From: Streptomyces sp. HNM0575
Lineage (GTDB): Bacteria > Actinomycetota > Actinomycetes > Streptomycetales > Streptomycetaceae
DNA: 64,000 bases
Direction of reading: 5' to 3'
Assembly: GCF_012726265.1 (NCBI RefSeq)
Contig: NZ_JAASAG010000002.1
Coordinates: 806,001-870,000, forward strand
Shown piece by piece: positions 27,255 through 36,430 of this stretch (its first letter is position 1; each line of letters begins with the position of its first letter). The translations under genes and the position numbers were made by a program. The notes below the pieces were generated by a model, which searched no databases, was not told the DNA's origin, and worked only from the letters and a program-made list of their open reading frames with translations.

Positions 27255-28451
27255 CTACTTCGCCTCGATCAGGTTGAGTTCGGGGTGCGCGCTGCCGCCC
27301 TCGATGGCCGTGGAGGAGAAGTGCGAGACGACGCGGTCGTCCGAGGGGTCCTCCGCCGGGTCGTCGTGGACGACCAGGTGCTCGTACGTCGTGCTCCGCT
27401 GCGCCGGGACCCGGTCCGCGGAGCGGATCAGCTCCAGCAGCTCCGTGCGGTTCGAGCGGTGCTTCGCGCCCGCCGAGGAGACCACGTTCTCCTCCAGCAT
27501 CACCGAGCCCAGGTCGTCGGCGCCGTAGTGCAGGGAGAGCTGGCCGACCTCCTTGCCGGTGGTGAGCCAGGAGCCCTGGATGTGCGCGACGTTGTCGAAG
27601 AAGAGCCGCGCGACGGCGATCATCCGCAGGTACTCGAAGAGCGTGGCCTGCGTCTGCCCCTTCAGGTGGTTGTTCTCCGGCTGGTACGTGTACGGGATGA
27701 AGGCGCGGAAGCCGCCCGTGCGGTCCTGCACGTCGCGGATCATCCGCAGGTGCTCGATCCGCTCGGCGTTGGTCTCGCCCGTGCCCATCAGCATCGTCGA
27801 GGTGGACTCCACGCCGAGGCCGTGCGCCGTCTCCATGATCTCCAGCCAGCGCTCGCCCGACTCCTTGAGCGGGGCGATCGCCTTGCGCGCCCGGGCGGGC
27901 AGCAGTTCGGCGCCCGCGCCCGCGAAGGAGTCCAGGCCGGCGGCGTGGATGCGGCGGATCGCCTCCTCCGGGGTGACGCCGGAGATCTTCGCCATGTGCT
28001 CGACCTCGGACGCGCCCAGCGAGTGGATCACCAGCTGCGGGAAGCGCTCCTTGATCGCGGCGAAGTGCTCCTCGTAGTACTCGACGCCGTAGTCCGGGTG
28101 GTGGCCGCCCTGGAACATGATCTGCGTGCCGCCCAGTTCGACCGTCTCAGCGCAGCGGCGCAGGATGTCGTCGAGGTCGCGCGTCCACACGTCGTCGCTC
28201 TTCGGCGAGGCGTAGAAGGCGCAGAACTTGCAGGCGGTCACGCACGAGTTGGTGTAGTTGATGTTCCGCTCGATGATGTACGTCGCGATGTGCTCCGTAC
28301 CGGCGTAGCGCCTGCGGCGGACGGCGTCGGCCGCCGCGCCCAGCGCGTGCAGGGGTGCTGAGCGGTACAGGTCGAGCGCTTCCTCGGGGGTGATGCGGGC
28401 GCCCTCGGCAGCGCGGTCGAGAACGGCCTGACGGTCGGCGGTTTCGGGCAC
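27255..28451 (-). CDS. mqnC: Cyclic dehypoxanthinyl futalosine synthase
   Basis: A 398-residue radical-SAM enzyme of the futalosine route to menaquinone that closes dehypoxanthine futalosine into its spiro/cyclic form. The [4Fe-4S] ligands are in NSCVTACKFCAFYAS (CxxxCxxC). Later signatures are MFQGGHHPDYGVEYYEE, HSLGASEVEHMAK, ESTSTMLMGTGET and FIPYTYQPENNHLKG, all typical of MqnC as opposed to MqnE. GTG start at 28451. Its partner mqnA lies 105 bp upstream. Presence of MqnA and MqnC shows the organism uses the futalosine pathway rather than MenF-H. Confidence 0.95.
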   Translation of the reverse strand: MPETADRQAVLDRAAEGARITPEEALDLYRSAPLHALGAAADAVRRRRYAGTEHIATYIIERNINYTNSCVTACKFCAFYASPKSDDVWTRDLDDILRRCAETVELGGTQIMFQGGHHPDYGVEYYEEHFAAIKERFPQLVIHSLGASEVEHMAKISGVTPEEAIRRIHAAGLDSFAGAGAELLPARARKAIAPLKESGERWLEIMETAHGLGVESTSTMLMGTGETNAERIEHLRMIRDVQDRTGGFRAFIPYTYQPENNHLKGQTQATLFEYLRMIAVARLFFDNVAHIQGSWLTTGKEVGQLSLHYGADDLGSVMLEENVVSSAGAKHRSNRTELLELIRSADRVPAQRSTTYEHLVVHDDPAEDPSDDRVVSHFSSTAIEGGSAHPELNLIEAK

Positions 28452-28556
28452 CGGGGCGTCCCTCCGGAGGTGGCAGGCGGCATTTGCTGTGCCACGCCAG
28501 CGTACGCCAGGGGCGGGGAGCGGCTCCGGGCACCGTGCTCAGCCCGCGGCCGGCCC

Positions 28557-29865
<1,309 letters not shown>

Positions 29866-30069
29866 ATGGCTACCGGAACCGTCAAGTGGTTCAACGCTGA
29901 AAAGGGCTTTGGCTTCATCGCCCAGGACGGCGGCGGTCCCGATGTCTTCGTCCACTACTCCGCGATCAACGCGACTGGCTTCCGCTCCCTGGAGGAGAAC
30001 CAGCTCGTGAGCTTCGACGTGACCCAGGGCCCGAAGGGCCCCCAGGCGGAGAACGTCACGCCTCAGTGA
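29866..30069 (+). CDS. Cold-shock protein, CspA type
   Basis: A 67-residue single OB-fold protein that binds single-stranded RNA and DNA. RNP1 is KGFGFIAQ and RNP2 is DVFVHYSAI; the N-terminus [15 protein letters not shown] is canonical for streptomycete Csps. It is monocistronic with a long leader and a strong terminator just after the stop, as expected for an abundant mRNA. Confidence 0.97.
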   Translation: MATGTVKWFNAEKGFGFIAQDGGGPDVFVHYSAINATGFRSLEENQLVSFDVTQGPKGPQAENVTPQ

Positions 30070-30100
30070 TCTGAGGCGCAGCAGAATCGCACCACCCAAG

Positions 30101-30130
30101 GAGCCCCCGCCGGGATACCGGCGGGGGCTC
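30101..30130 (+). terminator. Terminator of the cold-shock gene
   Basis: A perfect 13-bp stem, GAGCCCCCGCCGG / CCGGCGGGGGCTC, with a GATA loop, 31 bp after the csp stop. A small CCTCAGTGATCTGAGG hairpin overlaps the stop codon itself. Confidence 0.92.
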
Positions 30131-30348
30131 CTGCCGTTTCCCGGCAGCCCGCCCGTTTACGTCCGCCCCTGCGTGACTGAGGGCGATTGACCGTGAATCG
30201 TCCGGCATATAGGGAAAGTTCCCAGCTCAGATACTGTACGTGTCTGCTAAAAGTCAATCCGCAGCGGAGCAAAGTGTGTTCCCGCCAGTACCGTCTGTCG
30301 GTACACCGCGCGTTATTGGGGACCATCGGGATCGCTCGGGAGCTGCTC

Positions 30349-31230
30349 ATGCTGACCACATGCCCGCACTGCGGCACCAGATCACCGGCCTCGTCCGACG
30401 CCTGCGGCGGTTGCGGCCGCGCCCTGTATCCGCTGACGGCGCCTCCGCCGCCGCCTCCGTTCAAGTTCCGCACCAGGACCAACTACGTACGGCTGGGGAT
30501 CACTCTCGGCGTCATGGCCCTCCTGGTCGGCGCGGGCACGTCCTCCGGGATTCTGATGAACCGGGACGACGCCTCCGACGACCGCGCGGACCACAAGGTG
30601 TCGCAGTACAAGATGGTCGACACAGGGGCGTCCCCCGAGCCCTCCCCCACCACGGCGTCGGCGTCGCCGAAGGTGAAGGAGGAGAAGAAGAAGAAGGTGA
30701 AGCCGGCGTCGCCGACGCCGTCGCCGAGCAAGACGTCGTCGAGCCCGCCCCCCAAGCCCGAGCCGACGAAGGACCCCGGTCCCCAACTGCCCGCGGGATT
30801 CCATACGGTCGTCGACGACCACGGGTTCTCGCTCGCCGTGATGGAGGGCTGGCAGCGTCAGGAGCTCAGCCCGACGCAGGTCGGCTACATGGCGCCGACG
30901 GGCGACCAGTATCTCCACGTCAGTGAGGTGGAGGGCGCGCCGAAGGCCTCGTTCATCAGGTTCCTGGAGACGGAACAGGCGATGCAGCAGTCCGGGAACG
31001 ACTACTCGCGGATCACCCTGGCGCACAACACCTTCCAGGGGGACAACGGAGCGCGCTGGGAGTTCACCTACGTACCGGAGTCGGGCGAGCAGATGCACGT
31101 CGTGCAGCAGGCGTACATCGACGGCCAAGGCACCGAGTACACCATCTACTTCGAGACGGCGGAGCGGCTCTGGGACTCCCAGAAGAGCCAGGTCTTCAGC
31201 ACGGCGCTCGACACGTGGAAGCAGCCCTGA
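30349..31230 (+). CDS. Zinc-ribbon, single-pass membrane protein with extracellular domain
   Basis: A 293-residue protein of unknown function with three parts: an N-terminal zinc ribbon (CPHCGTRSPASSDACGGCG), a PPPPPPF linker and one membrane helix (LGITLGVMALLVGAGTSSGIL), then a Ser/Pro/Lys-rich stalk (about residues 85-145, with EEKKKKVKPASPTPSPSK) leading to a ~140-residue outer domain (LPAGFHTVVDDHGFSLAVMEGWQR, then alternating strands). The domain order resembles proteins whose outer part binds wall or phosphorylated ligands, but I do not recognise it. ATG 30349 is chosen because the open frame upstream contains a TTA codon and no ribosome site. Confidence 0.75.
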   Translation: MLTTCPHCGTRSPASSDACGGCGRALYPLTAPPPPPPFKFRTRTNYVRLGITLGVMALLVGAGTSSGILMNRDDASDDRADHKVSQYKMVDTGASPEPSPTTASASPKVKEEKKKKVKPASPTPSPSKTSSSPPPKPEPTKDPGPQLPAGFHTVVDDHGFSLAVMEGWQRQELSPTQVGYMAPTGDQYLHVSEVEGAPKASFIRFLETEQAMQQSGNDYSRITLAHNTFQGDNGARWEFTYVPESGEQMHVVQQAYIDGQGTEYTIYFETAERLWDSQKSQVFSTALDTWKQP

Positions 31231-31330
31231 GCGGACCGGTACACCGGCCGATACGCCGAGGACCGGTACCGACAGCAGACGAGTGAGGGCACGACTGCCG
31301 GGCGAAGGGAGCAGGTGCAAGTCCCTCACG

Positions 31331-31373
31331 GTCAGGGGCGGTTGACCGTTCCCCCTGGTCAACCGCCCCTGAC
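31331..31373. terminator. Strong bidirectional terminator
   Basis: A perfect 17-bp stem, GTCAGGGGCGGTTGACC / GGTCAACCGCCCCTGAC, with a 9-base loop, between the convergent zinc-ribbon protein gene and the SapA-like gene. Confidence 0.92.
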
Positions 31374-31438
31374 GTCTCTGAGCCACGGCCGCTGCCCGCG
31401 CGCCGAGCGGCGGGCGGGCACGGCCGCCGGCGCGACGG

Positions 31439-31921
31439 CTACTTCAACTGACCGCAGTTCGAGCCGCTGTTGAAGTACTCCTCGTCGCCGATGACGCCGC
31501 TCCACTCGATGCAGTGGCCCGAGCCCTCGTCCACGTAGACCGGGCCCGCGTAGAGGCTGAACTCGCCTTCCTCCACGACCGGTTCGGTCTCCTCGCCGTC
31601 CTTGAGGACGCGGACGGAGGCGGCCATGTGGATCGGGTCGTCCTTCGCGTTGCGAATCGTGACGACGCAGTTCCTGCCCGTCTGCGCGTTGTACGTGAGA
31701 TAGACGGTGCCCAGGTCGGCGATGCCGGCGGAGTTCACCACCGAATACCCGGAGCCGCAGGCCCCGTTGTACGCCGCCTTGGGTGCTGCCTCCGCGCCGG
31801 CGGCGGCCGTGGCACTCGTGGCGCCCGCGGACGTCGCGGCCGAGGCGGTGCCCGCGGTCGCGATCAGTCCCGTACCCGCGAAGATCACGGCGGCGGCCAG
31901 AGCGGCACTCTTGGAACGCAT
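31439..31921 (-). CDS. Spore-associated protein A (SapA)-like secreted protein
   Basis: A 160-residue exported protein. The signal peptide is MRSKSAALAAAVIFAGTGLI with cleavage about TASA. The mature part has the SapA-like pattern YNGACGSGYSVVNSAGI, TVYLTYNAQTGRNCVVTIRN, SLYAGPVYVDEGSGHCIEWSG and a final Cys (GSNCGQ), giving four Cys that could form two disulphides. SapA of S. coelicolor is found in the spore wall; its biochemical role is unknown. ATG 31921 follows TGGGGGAACAG. The gene is monocistronic and divergent from the XRE-TetR regulator. Confidence 0.8.
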   Translation of the reverse strand: MRSKSAALAAAVIFAGTGLIATAGTASAATSAGATSATAAAGAEAAPKAAYNGACGSGYSVVNSAGIADLGTVYLTYNAQTGRNCVVTIRNAKDDPIHMAASVRVLKDGEETEPVVEEGEFSLYAGPVYVDEGSGHCIEWSGVIGDEEYFNSGSNCGQLK

Positions 31922-32173
31922 AACTGTTCCCCCAGTCATGGTCATCGGTCTTGCCCGGTCGATGGTCGGTCGAACGGCGACGGCGGCTGCTGCGGTCCAC
32001 AGGCCGCCGGTCCACAAGAAGAGACCGGCGAACCCCCGCGGGGGTTGTACACCGATCGCGAAGCGGCTGACGGGCAGTCAGCGGGCGCGGGAACGAGGCA
32101 CGGCCGCTGCGACGGGTGGGGCGCGGGCTCCGCGACGGGTGGGGCGCCGGGCGCCGCGGGCTGTGGCTCATCA

Positions 32174-32193
32174 CTGACTGGCGCATCAGTCAG
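32174..32193. promoter_or_regulatory. Palindrome, candidate TetR-type operator
   Basis: CTGACTG-GCGCAT-CAGTCAG is a perfect 7-bp dyad with a 6-base spacer, about 100 bp upstream of the XRE-TetR gene and 250 bp from the SapA-like start. Its size and symmetry fit a TetR-family operator. Confidence 0.5.
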
Positions 32194-32236
32194 CAGCTCA
32201 ACGCAGCTCGACACCAGCTCTGAACTTGCTGTTCTC

Positions 32237-32271
32237 GTTGAGACTGCCGCCAATATTGCGTTTTTCTCAAC
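32237..32271. promoter_or_regulatory. Nested dyad, second candidate operator
   Basis: GTTGAGA (32237-32243) and TCTCAAC (32265-32271) are perfect inverted arms around a central CAATATTG palindrome (32251-32258); the two dyads share nearly the same centre. The element is unusually AT-rich for this genome and ends 20 bp before the regulator's start, so it likely overlaps the promoter. Confidence 0.5.
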
Positions 32272-32291
32272 ACTCTCGTACGGTGTCCCGC

Positions 32292-33293
32292 ATGCAGCAG
32301 GAGCCGGGTAGCCGAGTCGCCGACACGGGCGGCGACGTCTCCGTACGCGTGCGCAAGGTGATCGGTGAAGCCGGTTGCAGCCAGCGGGAGTTCGCGCGGC
32401 GGATCGTCATGGACCCGTCGAAGCTGTCCCGCTCGCTGAGCGGCGGCCGCCGCTTCACCGTGGCCGAGCTCGCGCGCATCGCGGACGCGGGCAGCGTCGA
32501 CGCGGGGTGGCTGCTGGGCTCGTCCGGTGCGGGCGGTGCGGGCGGTGCGAACGGCACCGGAATCGTGACCGGGTCCCGAGCCGGAACCGGAGCCGCGGCC
32601 GGGAGCACGACCCCCGCACCCGCACCCGCACCCGAAGGCGGGCGCCCCCTCCAGATCGTCCGCGAGACCGTGCGACTCATCGCGGAGCACGGCTTCCACT
32701 CCGTACGCGTATCCGACATCGCCGAGGCCTGCGCGACGAGCACCGCCGCCATCCACTACCACTTCCCCGGCCGCGCGGAGCTGCTGGAGGCCGCCGTCCG
32801 CTGGTGCATGGACGAGGACACCGCGCGCCGTGCGGCCCGTACCGCCGAGGCGGGCGACGACGCGGCCGACGAGCTGCGCCGGCTGGTCGAGCTCCAGATC
32901 CCGCGGAGCGCGCAGCAGCGCCGGCAGTGGCTGGTCTGGCTCGACCTGTGGGCGGAGGCGGCCCGTTCCACCGCCGTCGGACAGCTGCACGCCGACTACT
33001 ACCGGCAGTGGCGTACGACGGTCGCCGACGTGATCCGGCGCGGTGTCGAGCAGGGCGTGTTCCGTGACGTGGAGCCGGGGTCCGCCGCCCTGCGCCTCAC
33101 CGCCCTCATCGACGGTCTCGCCGCACAGGCGCTCGCCACGGCACCGGCCGCCGCGAGCGCCCCGGACGGACCACACGGACCGGACGGACCGGACGGACCG
33201 GACGGACCGGACGGCGCCGAGGAGACCGAGGCCATGCGGCACGTGCTTCTCGCCCACATCGACTCGGAGCTGTCCGCGAAGCCCGCCCGCTGA
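32292..33293 (+). CDS. XRE-TetR double-domain transcriptional regulator
   Basis: A 333-residue protein with two DNA-binding domains. Residues 17-76 form an XRE/Cro-type helix-turn-helix ([20 protein letters not shown], then [13 protein letters not shown] and GWLLG). A Gly/Ala/Pro linker (about 77-117) leads to a complete TetR N-terminus at 122-166 ([20 protein letters not shown], then [19 protein letters not shown]). A helical ligand-binding domain follows to about 285, then a [13 protein letters not shown] repeat and a short terminal helix. The fusion is real in one continuous frame. It is followed 178 bp later by the carnitine genes and probably controls them. ATG 32292 lacks a strong ribosome site; an upstream in-frame ATG at 32226 would add 22 residues across the nested dyad. 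Confidence 0.85.
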   Translation: MQQEPGSRVADTGGDVSVRVRKVIGEAGCSQREFARRIVMDPSKLSRSLSGGRRFTVAELARIADAGSVDAGWLLGSSGAGGAGGANGTGIVTGSRAGTGAAAGSTTPAPAPAPEGGRPLQIVRETVRLIAEHGFHSVRVSDIAEACATSTAAIHYHFPGRAELLEAAVRWCMDEDTARRAARTAEAGDDAADELRRLVELQIPRSAQQRRQWLVWLDLWAEAARSTAVGQLHADYYRQWRTTVADVIRRGVEQGVFRDVEPGSAALRLTALIDGLAAQALATAPAAASAPDGPHGPDGPDGPDGPDGAEETEAMRHVLLAHIDSELSAKPAR

Positions 33294-33471
33294 TTCCGTA
33301 CGAGCGGGCCCGGACCCCGGCCAGAGCCTGAGCCCGGGACCCGGCCCCGAAACCCACGACCGAACCGACCGCGAACCGACCCGCGACCGACCCGCGACCG
33401 ACTCGCGGACCGCGCGAATCCGCGCGACCCGCCGACCGAACCCGTCCGATCCGTACGAGCGGAGGAAACCC

Positions 33472-34365
33472 ATGCCCATGAACAGCTCCGTCATCATCAC
33501 GTGCGCGCTCACCGGCGCCGGCGACACCGTCGGCCGCAGCCCGCACGTCCCCGTCACGCCCGAGCAGATCGCCCGTTCCGCGGTCGAGGCCGCCGAGGCG
33601 GGCGCCGCCGTGGTGCACATCCACGTACGCGACCCGGAGACCGGCGTGGGCGCCCGCGACCCGCGCCTCTACCGCGAGGTGGTCGAGCGGATCAAGGAGA
33701 CCGGGACCGACGTCGTCATCAACCTGACCGCGGGCATGGGCGGCGACCTCGTCATCGACCCGGACGACCCGCTGACCCATCTGCCGGGCACCGACCTCGT
33801 CAGCGGCGTCGAACGCCTCCCGCACGTCGAGGAGTTGCTGCCCGACATCTGCACCCTCGACTGCGGCTCGCTCAACTTCGGCGAGGGCAGCAATCTGTAC
33901 ATCTCGACGCCCGACATGCTGCGAGCGGGCGCCAAGCGCATCCAGGAGCTGGGCGTGCGGCCGGAGTTGGAGATCTTCGACACCGGTCAGCTGTGGTTCG
34001 CCAAGCAGCTGCGGGACGAGGGCCTGCTGGACGACCCGACCGTCTTCCAGCTGTGCATGAGCATCCCGTGGGGTGCTCCGGCCGAGCCGGGAGTGCTCAA
34101 GTCGATGGTCGACATCCTGCCCGAGGGCGCCCAGTGGGCGAGCTTCGCGCTGGGCCGGATGCAGATGCCCTGGGTCGCGCAGTCGATCCTGCTCGGCGGC
34201 AACGTACGGGTCGGACTGGAGGACAACCTCTACCTCAGCAAGGGCGTGAAGGCGACCAACGCCCAACTCGTCGAGCGCGCAGTGCAGATCACGGAGCTGC
34301 TGGGCGCGCAGGTCGCCACTCCGGACCAGGCCCGCGAGCGGCTGGGACTCAAGCCACGCGCATGA
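33472..34365 (+). CDS. Beta-keto acid cleavage enzyme (BKACE), probable dehydrocarnitine cleavage
   Basis: A 297-residue DUF849/BKACE protein. These Zn enzymes join a beta-keto acid with acetyl-CoA to give acetoacetate and a new CoA ester. The metal ligands are His49 and His51 in [12 protein letters not shown] and Glu250 in [12 protein letters not shown], which also carries the catalytic Arg and Asp. The gene next to a carnitine-dehydrogenase-like enzyme and a thioesterase mirrors the cdh locus of Pseudomonas, where the BKACE turns 3-dehydrocarnitine plus acetyl-CoA into betainyl-CoA and acetoacetate. GGAGG at 33461 supports the ATG at 33472. A second in-frame ATG two codons on is possible. 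Confidence 0.85.
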   Translation: MPMNSSVIITCALTGAGDTVGRSPHVPVTPEQIARSAVEAAEAGAAVVHIHVRDPETGVGARDPRLYREVVERIKETGTDVVINLTAGMGGDLVIDPDDPLTHLPGTDLVSGVERLPHVEELLPDICTLDCGSLNFGEGSNLYISTPDMLRAGAKRIQELGVRPELEIFDTGQLWFAKQLRDEGLLDDPTVFQLCMSIPWGAPAEPGVLKSMVDILPEGAQWASFALGRMQMPWVAQSILLGGNVRVGLEDNLYLSKGVKATNAQLVERAVQITELLGAQVATPDQARERLGLKPRA

Positions 34366-34458
34366 CGGTTCGCGGCGCGTGACGGTATACGCCGCCCGCC
34401 GCCCCGGCCCGTCCTCCCCGAGCAGCAGCAACGTACGCACGTAAGGACACCCATCACG

Positions 34459-35502
34459 ATGACCGCCGCAGACTCCCCCTCCCCCGCCGCCGGCCGGCCC
34501 GGCAGGCCCCGCCCGCCCGAGGCCGTACGCCGAGTCGCCTGCATCGGGGCCGGCGTCATCGGCGGCGGCTGGGTGGCGCACTTCCTCGCCCGCGGTTACG
34601 ACGTCACCGCATGGGACCCGGCGCCCGACGCCGGGGAGAAGCTGCGCCGGCTCGTCGACGCCGCCTGGCCCGCCCTGGAGCAGCTCGGCCTCGCCGAAGG
34701 AGCCTCGCCCAGCCGTCTCACGGTCGCGTCCACGCTTCAAGAAGCCGTCGCCGAGGCCGAGTTCGTGCAGGAGAGCGCACCGGAGAAGCTGGAGCTCAAG
34801 CGCTCGCTGCTGGCCGAACTGGACGCCGCCGCCCCGCCCGGCGTCGTCATCGCCTCCTCCACCTCGGGCTATCCGATGACCGACATGCAGGGGGAGGCGG
34901 CGGACCCCGGGCGGCTGCTGGTCGGCCACCCCTTCAATCCGCCGTATCTCATCCCGCTCGTCGAGGTCGTGGGCGGCGAGTCGACGGACCCGGAGGCGGT
35001 CGCCTGGGCGTCGCGCTTCTACGAGACGGCGGGCAAGTCCGTGATCACCATGGACCGCGAACTGCCCGGCTTCATCGCCAACCGCCTCCAGGAGGCGCTG
35101 TGGCGCGAGGCGCTGCACATGGTCGCCAACGGCGAGGCGAGCGTGCGCGACATCGACGACTCGATCACCGAAGGCCCCGGTCTGCGCTGGGCGTTCATGG
35201 GGCCGTGCCTCACGTTCGCGCTCGCGGGCGGCGAGGGCGGGATGGCCCACATGCTGGACCATTTCGGTCCGAGCCTGAAGTCGCCCTGGACGAGGCTGGA
35301 GGCGCCGGAGCTCGACGCGGAGCTGCGTGATGCGATGGTCGACGGCTGCGACGAGGCGGCCGACGGCCGCTCCATCGCACAGCTCGTGGCCGAGCGCGAC
35401 CAGGGCGTCATCGACGTACTGCGCGCGACGGGCCGCCTGCCGCGCGGCGGTGGCGGGCACAAGGACCGAGGAGAAGCCCCCGTAGAGGGAGAGACAAGGT
35501 GA
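34459..35502 (+). CDS. L-carnitine dehydrogenase (3-hydroxyacyl-CoA dehydrogenase family)
   Basis: A 347-residue NAD-dependent dehydrogenase. The N-terminal 20 residues are a Pro/Arg-rich leader, then a Rossmann fold with GAGVIGGG at 30-37. Other signatures are VQESAPEKLELKRSLLAEL, SSTSGYPMTDMQ, GHPFNPPYLIPLVEVVGG and the C-terminal helical domain with LPGFIANRLQEALWREALH. In context (BKACE before, thioesterase after) the likely reaction is L-carnitine to 3-dehydrocarnitine. GTAAGGAC lies upstream of ATG 34459. The stop overlaps the thioesterase start (GTGA); some bacteria have these two as one fused protein. Other 3-hydroxyacid substrates cannot be excluded. Confidence 0.82.
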   Translation: MTAADSPSPAAGRPGRPRPPEAVRRVACIGAGVIGGGWVAHFLARGYDVTAWDPAPDAGEKLRRLVDAAWPALEQLGLAEGASPSRLTVASTLQEAVAEAEFVQESAPEKLELKRSLLAELDAAAPPGVVIASSTSGYPMTDMQGEAADPGRLLVGHPFNPPYLIPLVEVVGGESTDPEAVAWASRFYETAGKSVITMDRELPGFIANRLQEALWREALHMVANGEASVRDIDDSITEGPGLRWAFMGPCLTFALAGGEGGMAHMLDHFGPSLKSPWTRLEAPELDAELRDAMVDGCDEAADGRSIAQLVAERDQGVIDVLRATGRLPRGGGGHKDRGEAPVEGETR

Positions 35503-36068
35503 ACACCGAAGCCGAAGAGACCGGTCGGGACGAGAGCGCGGCACAGGACGCCGCCCAGGCGGCGGAGCCGTCACCGGCAGCGCAGCCGTCGCCGGCAGCG
35601 CCCGGCGACGGCCTGATCCCGGACCACGAGGCGACCGTGCGTCCCGAATGGATCGACTACAACGGCCACATGAACGAGGCCTTCTACGTGCTCGTCTTCG
35701 GGCACGCCACGGACGCCATGATGATCGACACCGGCATGGGCCAGAAGTACCGCGAGGAGAGCGGCTGCTCGCTCTACACGGCTGAGGCCCACGTGCGCTA
35801 TCTCCGCGAGGTCTCCGAGGGCGCCGAACTCAACGTCCGTACGCGGATCCTGGGCGTCGACGCGAAGAAGGTGCGCCTCGTGCTGGAGATGCGGGCGAAG
35901 GGCCGGAAGGACCCGGTGGCCACCTCGGAGCTGCTGATGATCCACGTCGACCAGGGCGCGGGCCGGGCGGCGCCGTTCCCCGACGCCGTGCGTGAGCGCT
36001 TCGCGTCGCTCACGGAGAAGGCGCCGTCGTGGGCGGGGAGTTCCATCGGCCCGGTCCCCAAGTCGTAG
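35499..36068 (+). CDS. Hotdog thioesterase, probable betainyl-CoA thioesterase
   Basis: A 189-residue hotdog-fold thioesterase. The first ~45 residues are Ala/Glu/Pro-rich. The conserved part starts EATVRPEWIDYNGHMNEAFYV, with the active-site Asp-Tyr-Asn-Gly-His typical of 4HBT-type enzymes, followed by YTAEAHVRYLREVSEG. Coupled by GTGA to the carnitine dehydrogenase gene, it would hydrolyse betainyl-CoA to glycine betaine and CoA, completing carnitine breakdown to an osmoprotectant. Confidence 0.82.
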   Translation: MNTEAEETGRDESAAQDAAQAAEPSPAAQPSPAAPGDGLIPDHEATVRPEWIDYNGHMNEAFYVLVFGHATDAMMIDTGMGQKYREESGCSLYTAEAHVRYLREVSEGAELNVRTRILGVDAKKVRLVLEMRAKGRKDPVATSELLMIHVDQGAGRAAPFPDAVRERFASLTEKAPSWAGSSIGPVPKS

Positions 36069-36430
36069 CGTGCAGGGGGCAGTTGGGTTACGACCCCGAG
36101 TCGGCCCCGAGCCGTCCGGCGAGCGCCCCGTGGCCGGTGCCAGGGGCCGTACGGCCAGCCGTCGCACGGGCCGTCCCGGGTGCCTGTCCGCATCGCGGTC
36201 GGGCGTTGACGAGCCCGGAGCCGCACCCACAGAATGTGGCCATGATCCAGCACACCTCCGCCGCCGCCTGTGGACGCCTCAGCGTGCCGTGGCGGCGTGG
36301 GTGTGAGCGGTCCGGCCGATAGGTGCCCCACGCACTCGTCGCGCGCCCGTGCGCGCGCCACCTCCGTACGTGCGCACCGGCTCCGACTTCGACTTCCAAC
36401 GCCGACCGCTGACTTCGAAGGATCTTCACC
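36069..36430. other. Intergenic region before the dioxygenase gene
   Basis: 362 bp without a gene I can support. A 26-codon open frame (36242-36322, beginning MIQHTSAAACGRL) has two Cys codons but no ribosome site. No hairpin terminator or palindrome stands out, so readthrough from the carnitine genes into the dioxygenase is possible. Confidence 0.35.

Noticed and set aside
30187..30348. Upstream extension of the zinc-ribbon membrane protein
   Set aside because: It contains a TTA codon and several Cys, Arg and Gln residues with no bias, and the zinc ribbon begins right after the ATG at 30349.
36242..36322. 26-codon frame with two Cys codons upstream of the TauD-type gene, as a Cys-responsive leader peptide
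   Set aside because: No ribosome site, lacks the HxDLxR...C pattern of known actinobacterial leader peptides, and no attenuator hairpin follows.
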